A stretch of 64,000 nucleotides of DNA. Origin: Rhodospirillaceae bacterium. GTDB taxonomy: Bacteria; Pseudomonadota; Alphaproteobacteria; DSM-16000; Inquilinaceae. This document shows positions 8,668 through 15,542 of this stretch, piece after piece. Location: the NCBI GenBank assembly GCA_020638595.1, contig JACKIG010000014.1, positions 62,001 through 126,000 of the forward strand, read 5' to 3'. The position numbers and the translations under genes are program-made. The notes under the pieces were generated by a model. That model saw only the letters and a list, made by a program, of their open reading frames with translations. It was not told the DNA's origin and searched no databases. The first letter of the stretch is position 1; the number at the start of each line of letters is the position of its first letter.

Positions 8668-9519
8668 ATGTTCACGCCCTTCACGGCGGGTGACGGCGAG
8701 ACCATTCCCGTCCAGATCACCGGCAACGGCCCGCCCATCGTCCTGCTGCACGAATGGGCGGGCGACAGCCACCTGTGGACGCCCCTGGCCGAGCGGCTGG
8801 CGCATCACTTCACCGTCCATGCGTGGGATGCCCGCGGCCATGGCGGCCATCCGTCGACGGGCAGCGAGCCGCCGACGCTGCAGCGCATGGCCGACGACCT
8901 GATGGACCTGATCGATCGCTTCGCGCTGGTCAGGCCGCTGGTGGTCGGCCATTCCATGGGGGCGTTGACCCTGTGGGCGCATGTCCTGCGCCACGGCTGC
9001 AGGCATCTGGGGCGGATCTGCATCCTCGACCAGTCACCGAAACTGGTGACGGACGATGGCTGGCCGTTCGGCATCTATGGCGGCTTCACCGTCGCCGACA
9101 ATGCCCGGCTGGTCGCCCGCATGCGCGCGGATTTCCCCGAGGGCGTGCTGCACCTGGTCGGCCACGGCAAGAACCCCAAGGCGCGCGACGCCTATGAACG
9201 CAACTCCCGCGGGATGCAGCGCCTGCGTGAGCGTCTGGCGGCGCTTGCGCCCGAACCGCTGATCGCCTGCTGGCAGAGCCTGACGGCTGCGGATCTGCGC
9301 CCCGCGCTGCCGCGGATCACGGTGCCGACGCTGCTGATCTATGGCGAAGCCAGCAACTATTACGGACCGGAGGTCGGCGCACATGTCCAGTCGCAGATCG
9401 CCGGCTCACGCCTGCTGGTCTACGAGCATTCCGACCACGCCCCGCACCTCAACCGGCCGGAACATTTCCTGGAAGACCTGGCCGCCTTCGCCGCCGCGCC
9501 CGACAAGGCCGCAGCCTGA
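8668..9519 (+). CDS. Alpha/beta-fold hydrolase
   Basis: A 283-residue hydrolase starting at the ATG at 8668 (MFTPFTAGDG), preceded by GGAG at suitable spacing; an upstream extension of the frame is unlikely to be coding. The oxyanion region is VLLHEWAGDSHLW, where HE replaces the more common HG. The nucleophile elbow is GHSMGA with Ser96, and the catalytic His lies in HSDHAPHLNRPEHF. The acid residue is less clear: the strand-6 position reads LIYGEASNYYG, so Glu or Asn stands where Asp is usual. It is cytosolic, with no signal peptide. It is divergent from the iclR-type gene, but nothing links it to the operon's chemistry. Substrate unknown. Confidence 0.85.
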   Translation: MFTPFTAGDGETIPVQITGNGPPIVLLHEWAGDSHLWTPLAERLAHHFTVHAWDARGHGGHPSTGSEPPTLQRMADDLMDLIDRFALVRPLVVGHSMGALTLWAHVLRHGCRHLGRICILDQSPKLVTDDGWPFGIYGGFTVADNARLVARMRADFPEGVLHLVGHGKNPKARDAYERNSRGMQRLRERLAALAPEPLIACWQSLTAADLRPALPRITVPTLLIYGEASNYYGPEVGAHVQSQIAGSRLLVYEHSDHAPHLNRPEHFLEDLAAFAAAPDKAAA

Positions 9520-9589
9520 GCCGGGACCTGCGGCGCGGCCGGGCAGGGGCGTCGTGTGCCTGCTGAACCACCGGCGCACGGTCCGCGGA

Positions 9590-9672
9590 GATCCCCGCGT
9601 TCGCGGGGATGACGGGGAATAGAGTCCATATAATTCTCGAAAAAATCGTCATCCCCGCGAAAGCGGGGATCT
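9590..9672. repeat. Pair of REP-like palindromes in inverted orientation (BIME-like)
   Basis: The first unit (9590-9614) reads GATCCCCGCG-TT-CGCGGGGATGACG. The second (9647-9672) reads CGTCATCCCCGC-GAAA-GCGGGGATCT, the same unit inverted, about 32 bases away. Such units are mobilised by RAYT transposases and commonly lie between genes. Here they fill the gap between the 3' ends of the hydrolase and the SDR gene, where they could also act as bidirectional stem-loops. Confidence 0.8.
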
Positions 9673-9719
9673 TCTCGGACAGTGTGCGGCCTCGCATTCC
9701 AAGCGACTTCGACTGCTTC

Positions 9720-10436
9720 TCAGAACAGATCCTCCAGCCGGCAGTTCACCAGCATTTCCGCCACCACGGCATTGTCGGGCAGGTTCAGGGCGGTTTCCAC
9801 CAGCTGGGCCAGGTCTTCCGGCTGGATCATCTCGTCGGCCGTCACCTTGTCGACATCGGCGGTCAGGTCGGTGCGCACGAAGCTGGGGCAGACGGCCGTC
9901 GCGCGCAGGCCCTGGTCCCAGCCGTGGCGGCGGATGGCGTGGGTCAACGCCACCACCGCGTATTTGGTCATGGCATAGCCGACATTGTCGTTCTTGACCC
10001 GCTTGCCCGACAGCGAGGCGACATTGACCACCCGCCCGTGGCCGCAGGCCAGCAGATGCGGCAGCGCCAGGCGCACCAGCCTGAGCGGCCCCTTGACGTT
10101 GACCGCCCACATGGCGTCCAGCGCGCTTTCGTCGGCGTCGTCCAGCCGATAGGGCGGCTTGGCGATGCCGGCATTGTTGACCAGCCCGTCGATGCGCCCG
10201 AACCGCGCCACCGTGCCGGCGACCCAGGCTTCGGCGAGGCCGAGATCGGCGGCATCGTAGGCAAAGCAGGCGGTCCGCTCCGCCGGCAGATCGGCGACGG
10301 CGGCCGACAGCGCCGCCAGGTCCCGCGCGCCGAGGCTGAGGCGGAAACCGCTTGCCGCCAGCCGCCGCGCGACGCCATAGCCGATACCGCGATTGGCGCC
10401 CGAAATCATGATCACCCGGTCTGCCGGTGCCAGCAT
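9720..10436 (-). CDS. Short-chain dehydrogenase/reductase (SDR)
   Basis: A 238-residue classical SDR. The nucleotide-binding motif is SGANRGIG (residues about 12-19), the structural motif is NNAGIA, the catalytic Ser is in VNVASLSGKR and the catalytic pair is YAMTK (Tyr/Lys). After the active site, CPSFVRTDLTADV matches the PG-motif region of the family. No acidic residue is obvious at the end of strand 2, where GARD suggests NADP(H) preference. It is flanked on both sides by REP-like palindrome pairs and has no obvious operon partner. Substrate unknown. Confidence 0.87.
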   Translation of the reverse strand: MLAPADRVIMISGANRGIGYGVARRLAASGFRLSLGARDLAALSAAVADLPAERTACFAYDAADLGLAEAWVAGTVARFGRIDGLVNNAGIAKPPYRLDDADESALDAMWAVNVKGPLRLVRLALPHLLACGHGRVVNVASLSGKRVKNDNVGYAMTKYAVVALTHAIRRHGWDQGLRATAVCPSFVRTDLTADVDKVTADEMIQPEDLAQLVETALNLPDNAVVAEMLVNCRLEDLF

Positions 10437-10497
10437 GGTGTCCTCGTTCGGTTGGTGCTGAGATCAAATTGGCGAGGATTGGAGCATTGTCCATGGA

Positions 10498-10570
10498 GAT
10501 CCCCGCCTTCGCGGGGATGACGAGAGTTGCTCTCGCAATAAGATCGTCATCCTCGCGAAGGCGAGGATCT
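10498..10570. repeat. Second pair of REP-like palindromes
   Basis: Unit one (10498-10522) is GATCCCCGCCTTCGCGGGGATGACG. Unit two (10545-10570) is the inverted form with compensating changes, CGTCATCCTCGCGAAGGCGAGGATCT: both arms carry T/A instead of C/G, so pairing is kept. A short GAGAG...CTCTC hairpin lies between them. The pair separates the SDR start from the BKACE stop and mirrors the pair at 9590-9672. Confidence 0.8.
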
Positions 10571-10622
10571 CATCGAGACAGCGTGCGGATATCCAACCAG
10601 TGCGGCCGATACGGCGGCCCGT

Positions 10623-11462
10623 TTACGCCGCGGCCGGCAGGCTCAGCAGCGCCCGCGCTTCGGCGACGGTGGCGGGCCGGCGGCCGTATTCGGGGCACAG
10701 ATCCACGACCTGGCGCACCAGCGCGGCGTTGGACGGCGCCAGCGTGTTGCGGTCCAGCCGGACATTGTCCTCCAGGCCCGTGCGGCAGTGGCCGCCCAGC
10801 TCCAGCGACCAGCGCACCACGGTCAGCTGGTCCCGGCCGATGCCGGCCCCGGTCCAGGTGGCGTCGGGTGCCAGGCGCTTCAGCGTCTGGGCGTAGAAGA
10901 CGAAGGTCTCGCGGTCGACCGGCATGGCGTTCTTCACGCCCATGACGAACTGCACGTGCAGCGGCGCCTTGATCTTGCCCTCGCGCGCCATCTCCACCGC
11001 CTTGAAGATCATCGACAGGTCGAAGGCCTCGACCTCCGGCTTGATGTCGTAGGCCAGCATCTCCGCGGCCAGCCAGTCGATCAGCTCCGGCGCGTTCTCA
11101 TAGACGCGGGTGGGGAAGTTGCACGACCCGGTGGACAGCGATGCCATGTCGGGCCGGAAGGGCAGCATTCCCCCGCGCTCCCGCCCGGTGCCGGACCGCC
11201 CGCCGGTCGACACCTGCACGATCATGCCCGGGCAGTGCCGGCGCAGCCCCTCGATCAGCAGCCCGAACCGCTCCGGGCTGGAGGTCGTGGTGCCGTCGTC
11301 GTTGCGCACATGGCAATGCGCCAGCGTCGCCCCGGCCTCGAATGCCTCGTGGGTCGACTCGATCTGTTCCTCGATGGTGATCGGCACCGCCGGATTGGCG
11401 GCCTTGGTCGGCACGGAGCCGGTGATGGCGACGGTGATGATGCAGGGGGTGGGATCGGACAT
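10623..11462 (-). CDS. 3-keto-5-aminohexanoate cleavage (BKACE) family protein
   Basis: A 279-residue BKACE enzyme, taking the ATG at 11462 (MSDPTP); a GTG nine bases upstream is an alternative. The family condenses a beta-keto acid with acetyl-CoA and cleaves it to acetoacetate and an acyl-CoA, using zinc. Visible motifs are ITGSVPTKAANPAVP, the zinc-ligand pair in AHCHVRNDDG, STGGRSG, GSCNFP, PEVEAFDLSM and the GHCRTGLEDN motif near residue 224. Family members act on varied beta-keto acids (lysine fermentation, carnitine, choline breakdown). The neighbours do not show which applies here. The start lies 11 bp after the DUF1902 stop, so the two may be co-transcribed. Confidence 0.88.
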   Translation of the reverse strand: MSDPTPCIITVAITGSVPTKAANPAVPITIEEQIESTHEAFEAGATLAHCHVRNDDGTTTSSPERFGLLIEGLRRHCPGMIVQVSTGGRSGTGRERGGMLPFRPDMASLSTGSCNFPTRVYENAPELIDWLAAEMLAYDIKPEVEAFDLSMIFKAVEMAREGKIKAPLHVQFVMGVKNAMPVDRETFVFYAQTLKRLAPDATWTGAGIGRDQLTVVRWSLELGGHCRTGLEDNVRLDRNTLAPSNAALVRQVVDLCPEYGRRPATVAEARALLSLPAAA

Positions 11463-11473
11463 GGGGAACACCG

Positions 11474-11695
11474 CTACGTTGTTGCTTCCGGGTTGGGGAT
11501 GGTCTGGATGTCGGAGACTTGGGATTCGCCCCGGTTGTCGAAAAGCAGCTCCGGGATCAGCGCATCCAGGGTCGGCGCCAGGGCGTCGAGCGAGGCTGCT
11601 TCCGCCACGAGCCCAGGCACATCATCGCTCTCCACGACCCACACCTTGGCGTCATCGTCCCAGGTGGCCTGCACTCCAACGCCCTTCGGCGGCAT
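11474..11695 (-). CDS. DUF1902 domain protein (HicB-like antitoxin fold)
   Basis: A 73-residue protein of the small DUF1902 family, recognised by TWDDDAKVWVVESDDVPGLVAEAASLDALAPTL and the following IPELL. The fold is related to the HicB antitoxin, and family members are often paired with a HicA-like mRNA interferase. No HicA-like frame is visible on either side: 11696-12005 upstream shows no plausible partner, and the next gene downstream is the BKACE gene. It may be an orphan antitoxin or a survivor of a lost pair. It is probably co-transcribed with BKACE (11-bp gap). Confidence 0.78.
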   Translation of the reverse strand: MPPKGVGVQATWDDDAKVWVVESDDVPGLVAEAASLDALAPTLDALIPELLFDNRGESQVSDIQTIPNPEATT

Positions 11696-12005
11696 CGACC
11701 CGACGCTTCGAACGACAGTTCTGGATTGATTATGCGCTCAGCACCGATGCCTGCAAGGCCAGCGGGCATGACGCGTGACCCCAGCCAATGCCATGGCTTG
11801 TGGGAACATGTATGAACGACTGTCGCGTGCTCCGGCTGCACTACCATACCGTCACGAAGTCCGGACGGGTCTGTGACCTGCGCCTTGGCTCGGATGTGCC
11901 GGTGCGCGGCCTCGACTGCCGGCGAGAGCCACGGGATGGTCGAGGCAGGTTGAAACGGCTAATATGATCGATATGATCATTACGACCCTATCCGGAGAGA
12001 CAGGC
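11696..12005. other. Intergenic stretch with the toxin-antitoxin promoter at its right end
   Basis: These 310 bases lie between the divergent DUF1902 and Phd-type genes. I see no convincing gene in either direction. The right end carries the promoter and palindromes described for 11950-11979; the rest shows no clear structure. Confidence 0.6.
11950..11979 (+). promoter_or_regulatory. Candidate promoter and autoregulatory operator of the Phd/ParE module
   Basis: TTGAAA (11950-11955) and TATGAT (11972-11977) are separated by 16 bp, close to a sigma-70 promoter. Over the -10 region lie two direct ATATGATC repeats (11962-11969, 11971-11978), and TGATC-N5-GATCA (11965-11979) forms an inverted repeat. 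Type II antitoxins bind such palindromes at their own promoter, so this is a plausible autoregulatory site. The first gene starts at 12006. Confidence 0.5.
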
Positions 12006-12263
12006 ATGCGCACCATGGCGGCATTGGAGGCGAAGACCCGGTTCGGGGAGCTTCTGGATACGGCGCAGCGGGAACCGGTGACGATCGAGAAGCACGGGCG
12101 GGCGGTGGCTGTGATGGTGTCGGCCGAAGACTATCGGGAGCTTGAGGCCCTGAAGCTCGCCAGCCTGCGCGCCGAGATCCGCAGGGGGCTCGACGATATC
12201 GATGCCGGCCGCACCGTCGACGGCGCGGCGGCACTGCAGAGCCTGCGGGATCGGCTTGACTAG
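12006..12263 (+). CDS. Type II antitoxin, Phd/YefM family
   Basis: An 85-residue antitoxin from the ATG at 12006 (MRTMAALEAKTRFGELLD), with GGAGAGA in front; the open frame extends 14 codons upstream without support. The Phd/YefM fold is marked by AKTRFGELLDTAQREPVTIEKHGRAVAVMVSAEDYREL, residues about 8-45, the DNA-binding dimer. The acidic C-terminal tail (EIRRGLDDIDAGRT) would wrap the toxin. Its stop overlaps the GTG start of the ParE-type gene by 1 bp, typical for translational coupling in such modules. It is expected to neutralise the toxin and repress its own promoter. Confidence 0.9.
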   Translation: MRTMAALEAKTRFGELLDTAQREPVTIEKHGRAVAVMVSAEDYRELEALKLASLRAEIRRGLDDIDAGRTVDGAAALQSLRDRLD

Positions 12264-12556
12264 TGGCGCGGTTCGAGCTGGCGGCGGAGGCACTCGCCGA
12301 CATCTCCACCATCGCGGACTACACGGCGGCCGAATGGGGGGCGGTTCAGGCGCAGAGCTATCTCGATGCGCTTGAGGGCAGACTGACCGAACTTGCGCAT
12401 CGGCCGCTGCTCGGGCGCCGGCGGGAGGAGCTGGCGGCCGGATTGCTGTGCTTCCCGTTCGAAAGCCACGTCATCTTCTACGCTTGTGCCGGGTTCGGCA
12501 TCGTCGTCGTCCGCATCCTGCACAAGCGGCAGGACCCGTATCGACACCTCTCCTGA
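12263..12556 (+). CDS. Type II toxin, RelE/ParE family
   Basis: A 97-residue ParE/RelE-fold toxin starting with GTG at 12263, overlapping the antitoxin stop by 1 bp. Family signs are the N-terminal ALADISTIADYTAAEWG helix pair, LTELAHRPLLGRRREEL and the C-terminal strand VVRILHKRQDPYRHL with the conserved basic and His residues. RelE members cut mRNA on the ribosome and ParE members poison gyrase. The sequence looks more like the ParE branch, but this is not certain. Partner gene, promoter and operator are all present, so the module looks intact. Confidence 0.9.
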   Translation: MARFELAAEALADISTIADYTAAEWGAVQAQSYLDALEGRLTELAHRPLLGRRREELAAGLLCFPFESHVIFYACAGFGIVVVRILHKRQDPYRHLS

Positions 12557-12573
12557 GGCCGTCTGCGGCGCGG

Positions 12574-12771
12574 CTAGGCAGCCGTCCCCGCCGCCAGCGC
12601 CATCGCCTCCGCCAGCACCTGCCGATCCCCGATGTGGTTGGCCAGGATCAGCACCAGCCTGGCGTTGAGGGCGTGGCTTTCCGCCTCCGCGCGGCCCTCG
12701 TGCAGGGCCAGCAGTTCGGCATAGAAGCCGTCGGGGTCGGGGATGTTGGGGGTGGTGGTCAGCGTGGCCAT
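12574..12771 (-). CDS. DUF2783 domain protein
   Basis: A 65-residue protein from the ATG at 12771 (MATLTTT), with GAGGA at good spacing. It matches the small DUF2783 family (PDGFYAELLALHEG then ALNARLVLILANHIGDRQVLAEAMALA). Members are usually encoded beside FAD-dependent aromatic monooxygenases, as here: the gap to the monooxygenase stop is 10 bp. The function is unknown; a helper or stabilising subunit is an inference from linkage. It is predicted helical and cytosolic, with no cysteines. It converges on the ParE toxin gene with a 17-bp gap. Confidence 0.82.
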   Translation of the reverse strand: MATLTTTPNIPDPDGFYAELLALHEGRAEAESHALNARLVLILANHIGDRQVLAEAMALAAGTAA

Positions 12772-12781
12772 GTCGGTGTCC

Positions 12782-14392
12782 TCAGGCGCGGGCCGTGGCA
12801 CGGGCGACGGCGGTGCGGACGGCCGCTTCGTCGTACGCCTGCCAGCGGGCGGCGACGTGCTGGTCGGGGCGGATCAGGTAGACGGCCGCGGGGGCCTGGC
12901 CCAGATAGCGGTCGGCCAGGGAGTGGGTCGGGTCGTCGGCGGTGCTGAGCGCCAGACGGGGGACGCTCAGGCCCGCGGCGTCGACCGTTTCCGGCGCGTC
13001 CGCGTCGATGGTCAGCAGGCGGAAGCCGTCGCCCAGCCGGTCCAAGAGCCAGCCGCCGGAAACCGGGGCGTCGGCGGCGGCGGCACCGGGGCGGGTGCGG
13101 GGCGGCAGGGCGGGGTCGTCGGGGCCGTTCAGGGGCGAGGCGTCGTAGACGGCGGGGACCGACAGGCGGCCGCTGTTGACCAGCGGGCGGGCGAAGGGCG
13201 CGCGCTCCGACAGCACCAGCACGCTATCGCGGAACAGGCGGCTGACCGCGGATTTCGGGGTGATGAAGTCGGTGGCGCGGGTGGAATTCAGGATGTTCTC
13301 GTCGGCGGCGAACACGCGTTCTGCGTCATAGCTGTCCAGCAGCGCCTCCGGCGCGTGGCCGGCGATCACCAGCGCCAGCTTCCAGGCGAGGTTGTCGGTG
13401 TCCTGCACGCCGCTGTTGGCGCCGCGCGCGCCGAAGGGCGAGACCTGGTGGGCGGCGTCGCCGGCGAACAGGACGCGGCCGTGGCGGAACCGCTCCATCC
13501 GCCGGCACTGGAAGGTGTAGATGCTGACCCATTCCAGCTCGAACCGGACATCGGCGCCCAGCATCGCCTTCAGGCGCGGGATGACGTTTTCGGGCCGCTT
13601 TTCGGCCTCGCGATCGATGCCCCAGCCCAGCTGCAGGTCGATGCGCCAGACGCGGTCGGGCTGCTTGTGCAACAGCGCCGACTGGCCGGGGTTGAACGGC
13701 GGGTCGAACCAGAACCAGCGTTCGGTCGGGAAGTCGGCGTCCATCACCACGTCGGCGATCAGGAAGTTGTCCTCGAACACGCGGCCGACGAAGTCGAGCC
13801 CCAGCATGGCGCGGACGGGCGACAGTGCGCCGTCGCAGGCGACCAGCCAGTCGCAGGTGAGCCCATAGGGGCCGTCCGGCGTGTTCACGGTCAGCGCCAC
13901 CCCGGCCTTACCCGGCGTGACCGCGGCCACCTGGTGCACGCCGCGCAGCACGATCGGGGCGCCGGCGGCCTGAAGCGCGCGCAGCCGCGCCACCAGCATA
14001 GCTTCCAGGTGGTATTGCTGCAGGTTGATGAAGGCCGGGCGTTTGTGCCCGCCTTCGGGCAGCAGGTCGAACGGGTAGACCAGGCGCCGGTCGAAGAACA
14101 CCTTGCCCCGGCTCCAGGTCACGCCCTTGTCCACCATCGGGTCGGCGCAGCCCAGGCGATCGAAGATCTCCAGCGCCCGCTTGGAATAGCAGACGGCGCG
14201 CGATCCCCAGCTGACGCGGTCATTCTCGTCCAGGATGACCACGGGTACGCCGCGCTGGGCCAGGTCGATGCCGGCGGCCAGGCCCACCGGGCCGGCGCCG
14301 ACGATGATCACCGGATGGTGGGCCGACGCGGCGGCATCCTGGTCCGGCGACCGCTCATAGGGGTAGAGCGGTGTTTCGAACACCTTGGGCAT
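12782..14392 (-). CDS. FAD-dependent aromatic monooxygenase (PheA/TfdB, MhpA-like)
   Basis: A 536-residue class A flavin hydroxylase from the ATG at 14392 (MPKVFETPLY); the longer upstream frame is non-coding. The FAD motif is IIVGAGPVGLAAGIDLAQRG (residues about 29-48), the DG motif is CDGALSPVR and the second FAD contact is GRVLFAGDAAHQVSPFGARGAN. The C-terminal thioredoxin-like domain (about 440-536) is typical of the phenol/hydroxyphenylpropionate hydroxylase group. The reaction would be NAD(P)H- and O2-dependent hydroxylation of a phenolic acid. The exact aromatic cannot be named because no ring-cleavage gene is adjacent. It lies between an MBL-fold protein (43-bp gap) and DUF2783 (10-bp gap). 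Confidence 0.88.
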   Translation of the reverse strand: MPKVFETPLYPYERSPDQDAAASAHHPVIIVGAGPVGLAAGIDLAQRGVPVVILDENDRVSWGSRAVCYSKRALEIFDRLGCADPMVDKGVTWSRGKVFFDRRLVYPFDLLPEGGHKRPAFINLQQYHLEAMLVARLRALQAAGAPIVLRGVHQVAAVTPGKAGVALTVNTPDGPYGLTCDWLVACDGALSPVRAMLGLDFVGRVFEDNFLIADVVMDADFPTERWFWFDPPFNPGQSALLHKQPDRVWRIDLQLGWGIDREAEKRPENVIPRLKAMLGADVRFELEWVSIYTFQCRRMERFRHGRVLFAGDAAHQVSPFGARGANSGVQDTDNLAWKLALVIAGHAPEALLDSYDAERVFAADENILNSTRATDFITPKSAVSRLFRDSVLVLSERAPFARPLVNSGRLSVPAVYDASPLNGPDDPALPPRTRPGAAAADAPVSGGWLLDRLGDGFRLLTIDADAPETVDAAGLSVPRLALSTADDPTHSLADRYLGQAPAAVYLIRPDQHVAARWQAYDEAAVRTAVARATARA

Positions 14393-14435
14393 GGGGTCCG
14401 TCCCTGGAACATTTTCTTGTTTGTCGGCAGGCGCG

Positions 14436-15389
14436 TCAGTCGTCCTGCAACGCCGCCCACATGGCACGGTCGCGCTCGGCCGTCCAGATCCGCGGGGTGT
14501 CGATGCCCAGCGCCTCGTCATAGGCGCGGGCGACGTTGAACGGGAGGCAGTGCTCGTAGATGGCGTAATCGGCGAATTTGGGGTCGCAGACGGCGCGGCA
14601 GGCTGCAAAGGCCTGCTTCAGCGACTGTCCGGCCGCCGCGGCCCGGGCCACCGGGCGATAGGTGCTGTCGAGGAAGTCGGTGGTCAGCCGGATCGCCTCG
14701 GCCACCTTGTCCTCGCCCACCAGCGCGTCGCCGCGGCCCGGCGACAGCGCCCGCGGGCGGAAGCCGGCGATGGCCGCCAGTGTGCCCGGCCAGTCGCCGA
14801 AATGGCCGTCGCCGCAATAGCAGGCCGAGCGGTATTCGACGATGTCGCCGGAGAACATCACCCCCGCATCCGGCACCCAGGCGACGATGTCGCCGGCGGT
14901 GTGGGCGCGGCCCAGATGCATCAGGTCGACCCGCCGGCGGCCCAGATAGACGGTCATGCGGCCGTCGAAGGTCATGGTCGGCCAGGTCAGGCCCGGGATG
15001 CTGTCGGCCCCTTCGAACAGCCGCGGGAAGCGGCCGTATTCGCTGTCCCAGTCCTCCTGCCCGCGCTCGTGGATCATCGAACGGCAGGTGGCGGACGCGA
15101 TGACCTGTTCGGCCCCGTAGGCCGAGGCGCCGAGCACGCGCACGGCGTGATAGTGGCTCAGGACGACGTATTTGACCGGCTTGTCGGTGACGGTGCGGAT
15201 GCGCGCGATCACCTTCTGGGCCATCGCCGGCGTCGCCTGCGCGTCGACGACCATCACCCCGTCGTCACCGACGATGACGCCGGTATTGGGGTCGCCTTCC
15301 GCCGTGAAGGCATAGAGCCCCGGCCCGATCTCCGGGAACGAGATCGTCTTTTCCGTAAGATCGCCGGTCGATGCGAACGCCTTGGCCAT
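14436..15389 (-). CDS. MBL-fold metallo-hydrolase linked to aromatic monooxygenase, altered metal motif
   Basis: A 317-residue metallo-beta-lactamase-fold protein from the ATG at 15389 (MAKAFAST), preceded by GGAGGAA. Strands and loops of the fold are clear: GVIVGDDGVMVVDAQAT, KYVVLSHYHAVRVLG, HLGRAHTAGDIVAW and FSGDIVEY. The usual HxHxDH metal motif reads His79-Tyr-His81-Ala-Val83-Arg84, so the Asp and third His are replaced, while His163 and Asp182 remain. It therefore could bind one metal but probably not the normal pair. It is first in a leftward operon with the monooxygenase and DUF2783. Hydrolysis of a lactone or ester in an aromatic pathway is a guess. Confidence 0.82.
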   Translation of the reverse strand: MAKAFASTGDLTEKTISFPEIGPGLYAFTAEGDPNTGVIVGDDGVMVVDAQATPAMAQKVIARIRTVTDKPVKYVVLSHYHAVRVLGASAYGAEQVIASATCRSMIHERGQEDWDSEYGRFPRLFEGADSIPGLTWPTMTFDGRMTVYLGRRRVDLMHLGRAHTAGDIVAWVPDAGVMFSGDIVEYRSACYCGDGHFGDWPGTLAAIAGFRPRALSPGRGDALVGEDKVAEAIRLTTDFLDSTYRPVARAAAAGQSLKQAFAACRAVCDPKFADYAIYEHCLPFNVARAYDEALGIDTPRIWTAERDRAMWAALQDD

Positions 15390-15542
15390 CGCTGTTCCTC
15401 CCCCCTTTGGCTTGTCGGTGCGGGCGTCTTGTCGCGCACTATCGCAGGGTGCCCGTATGGCCGTCATCGGCTGCCATTGCAATGGCTTCCGGCCAGGTCC
15501 GCCGGTCCTGCGGGTCGGAGGGGGCACCGCGGAACCAGGCCG

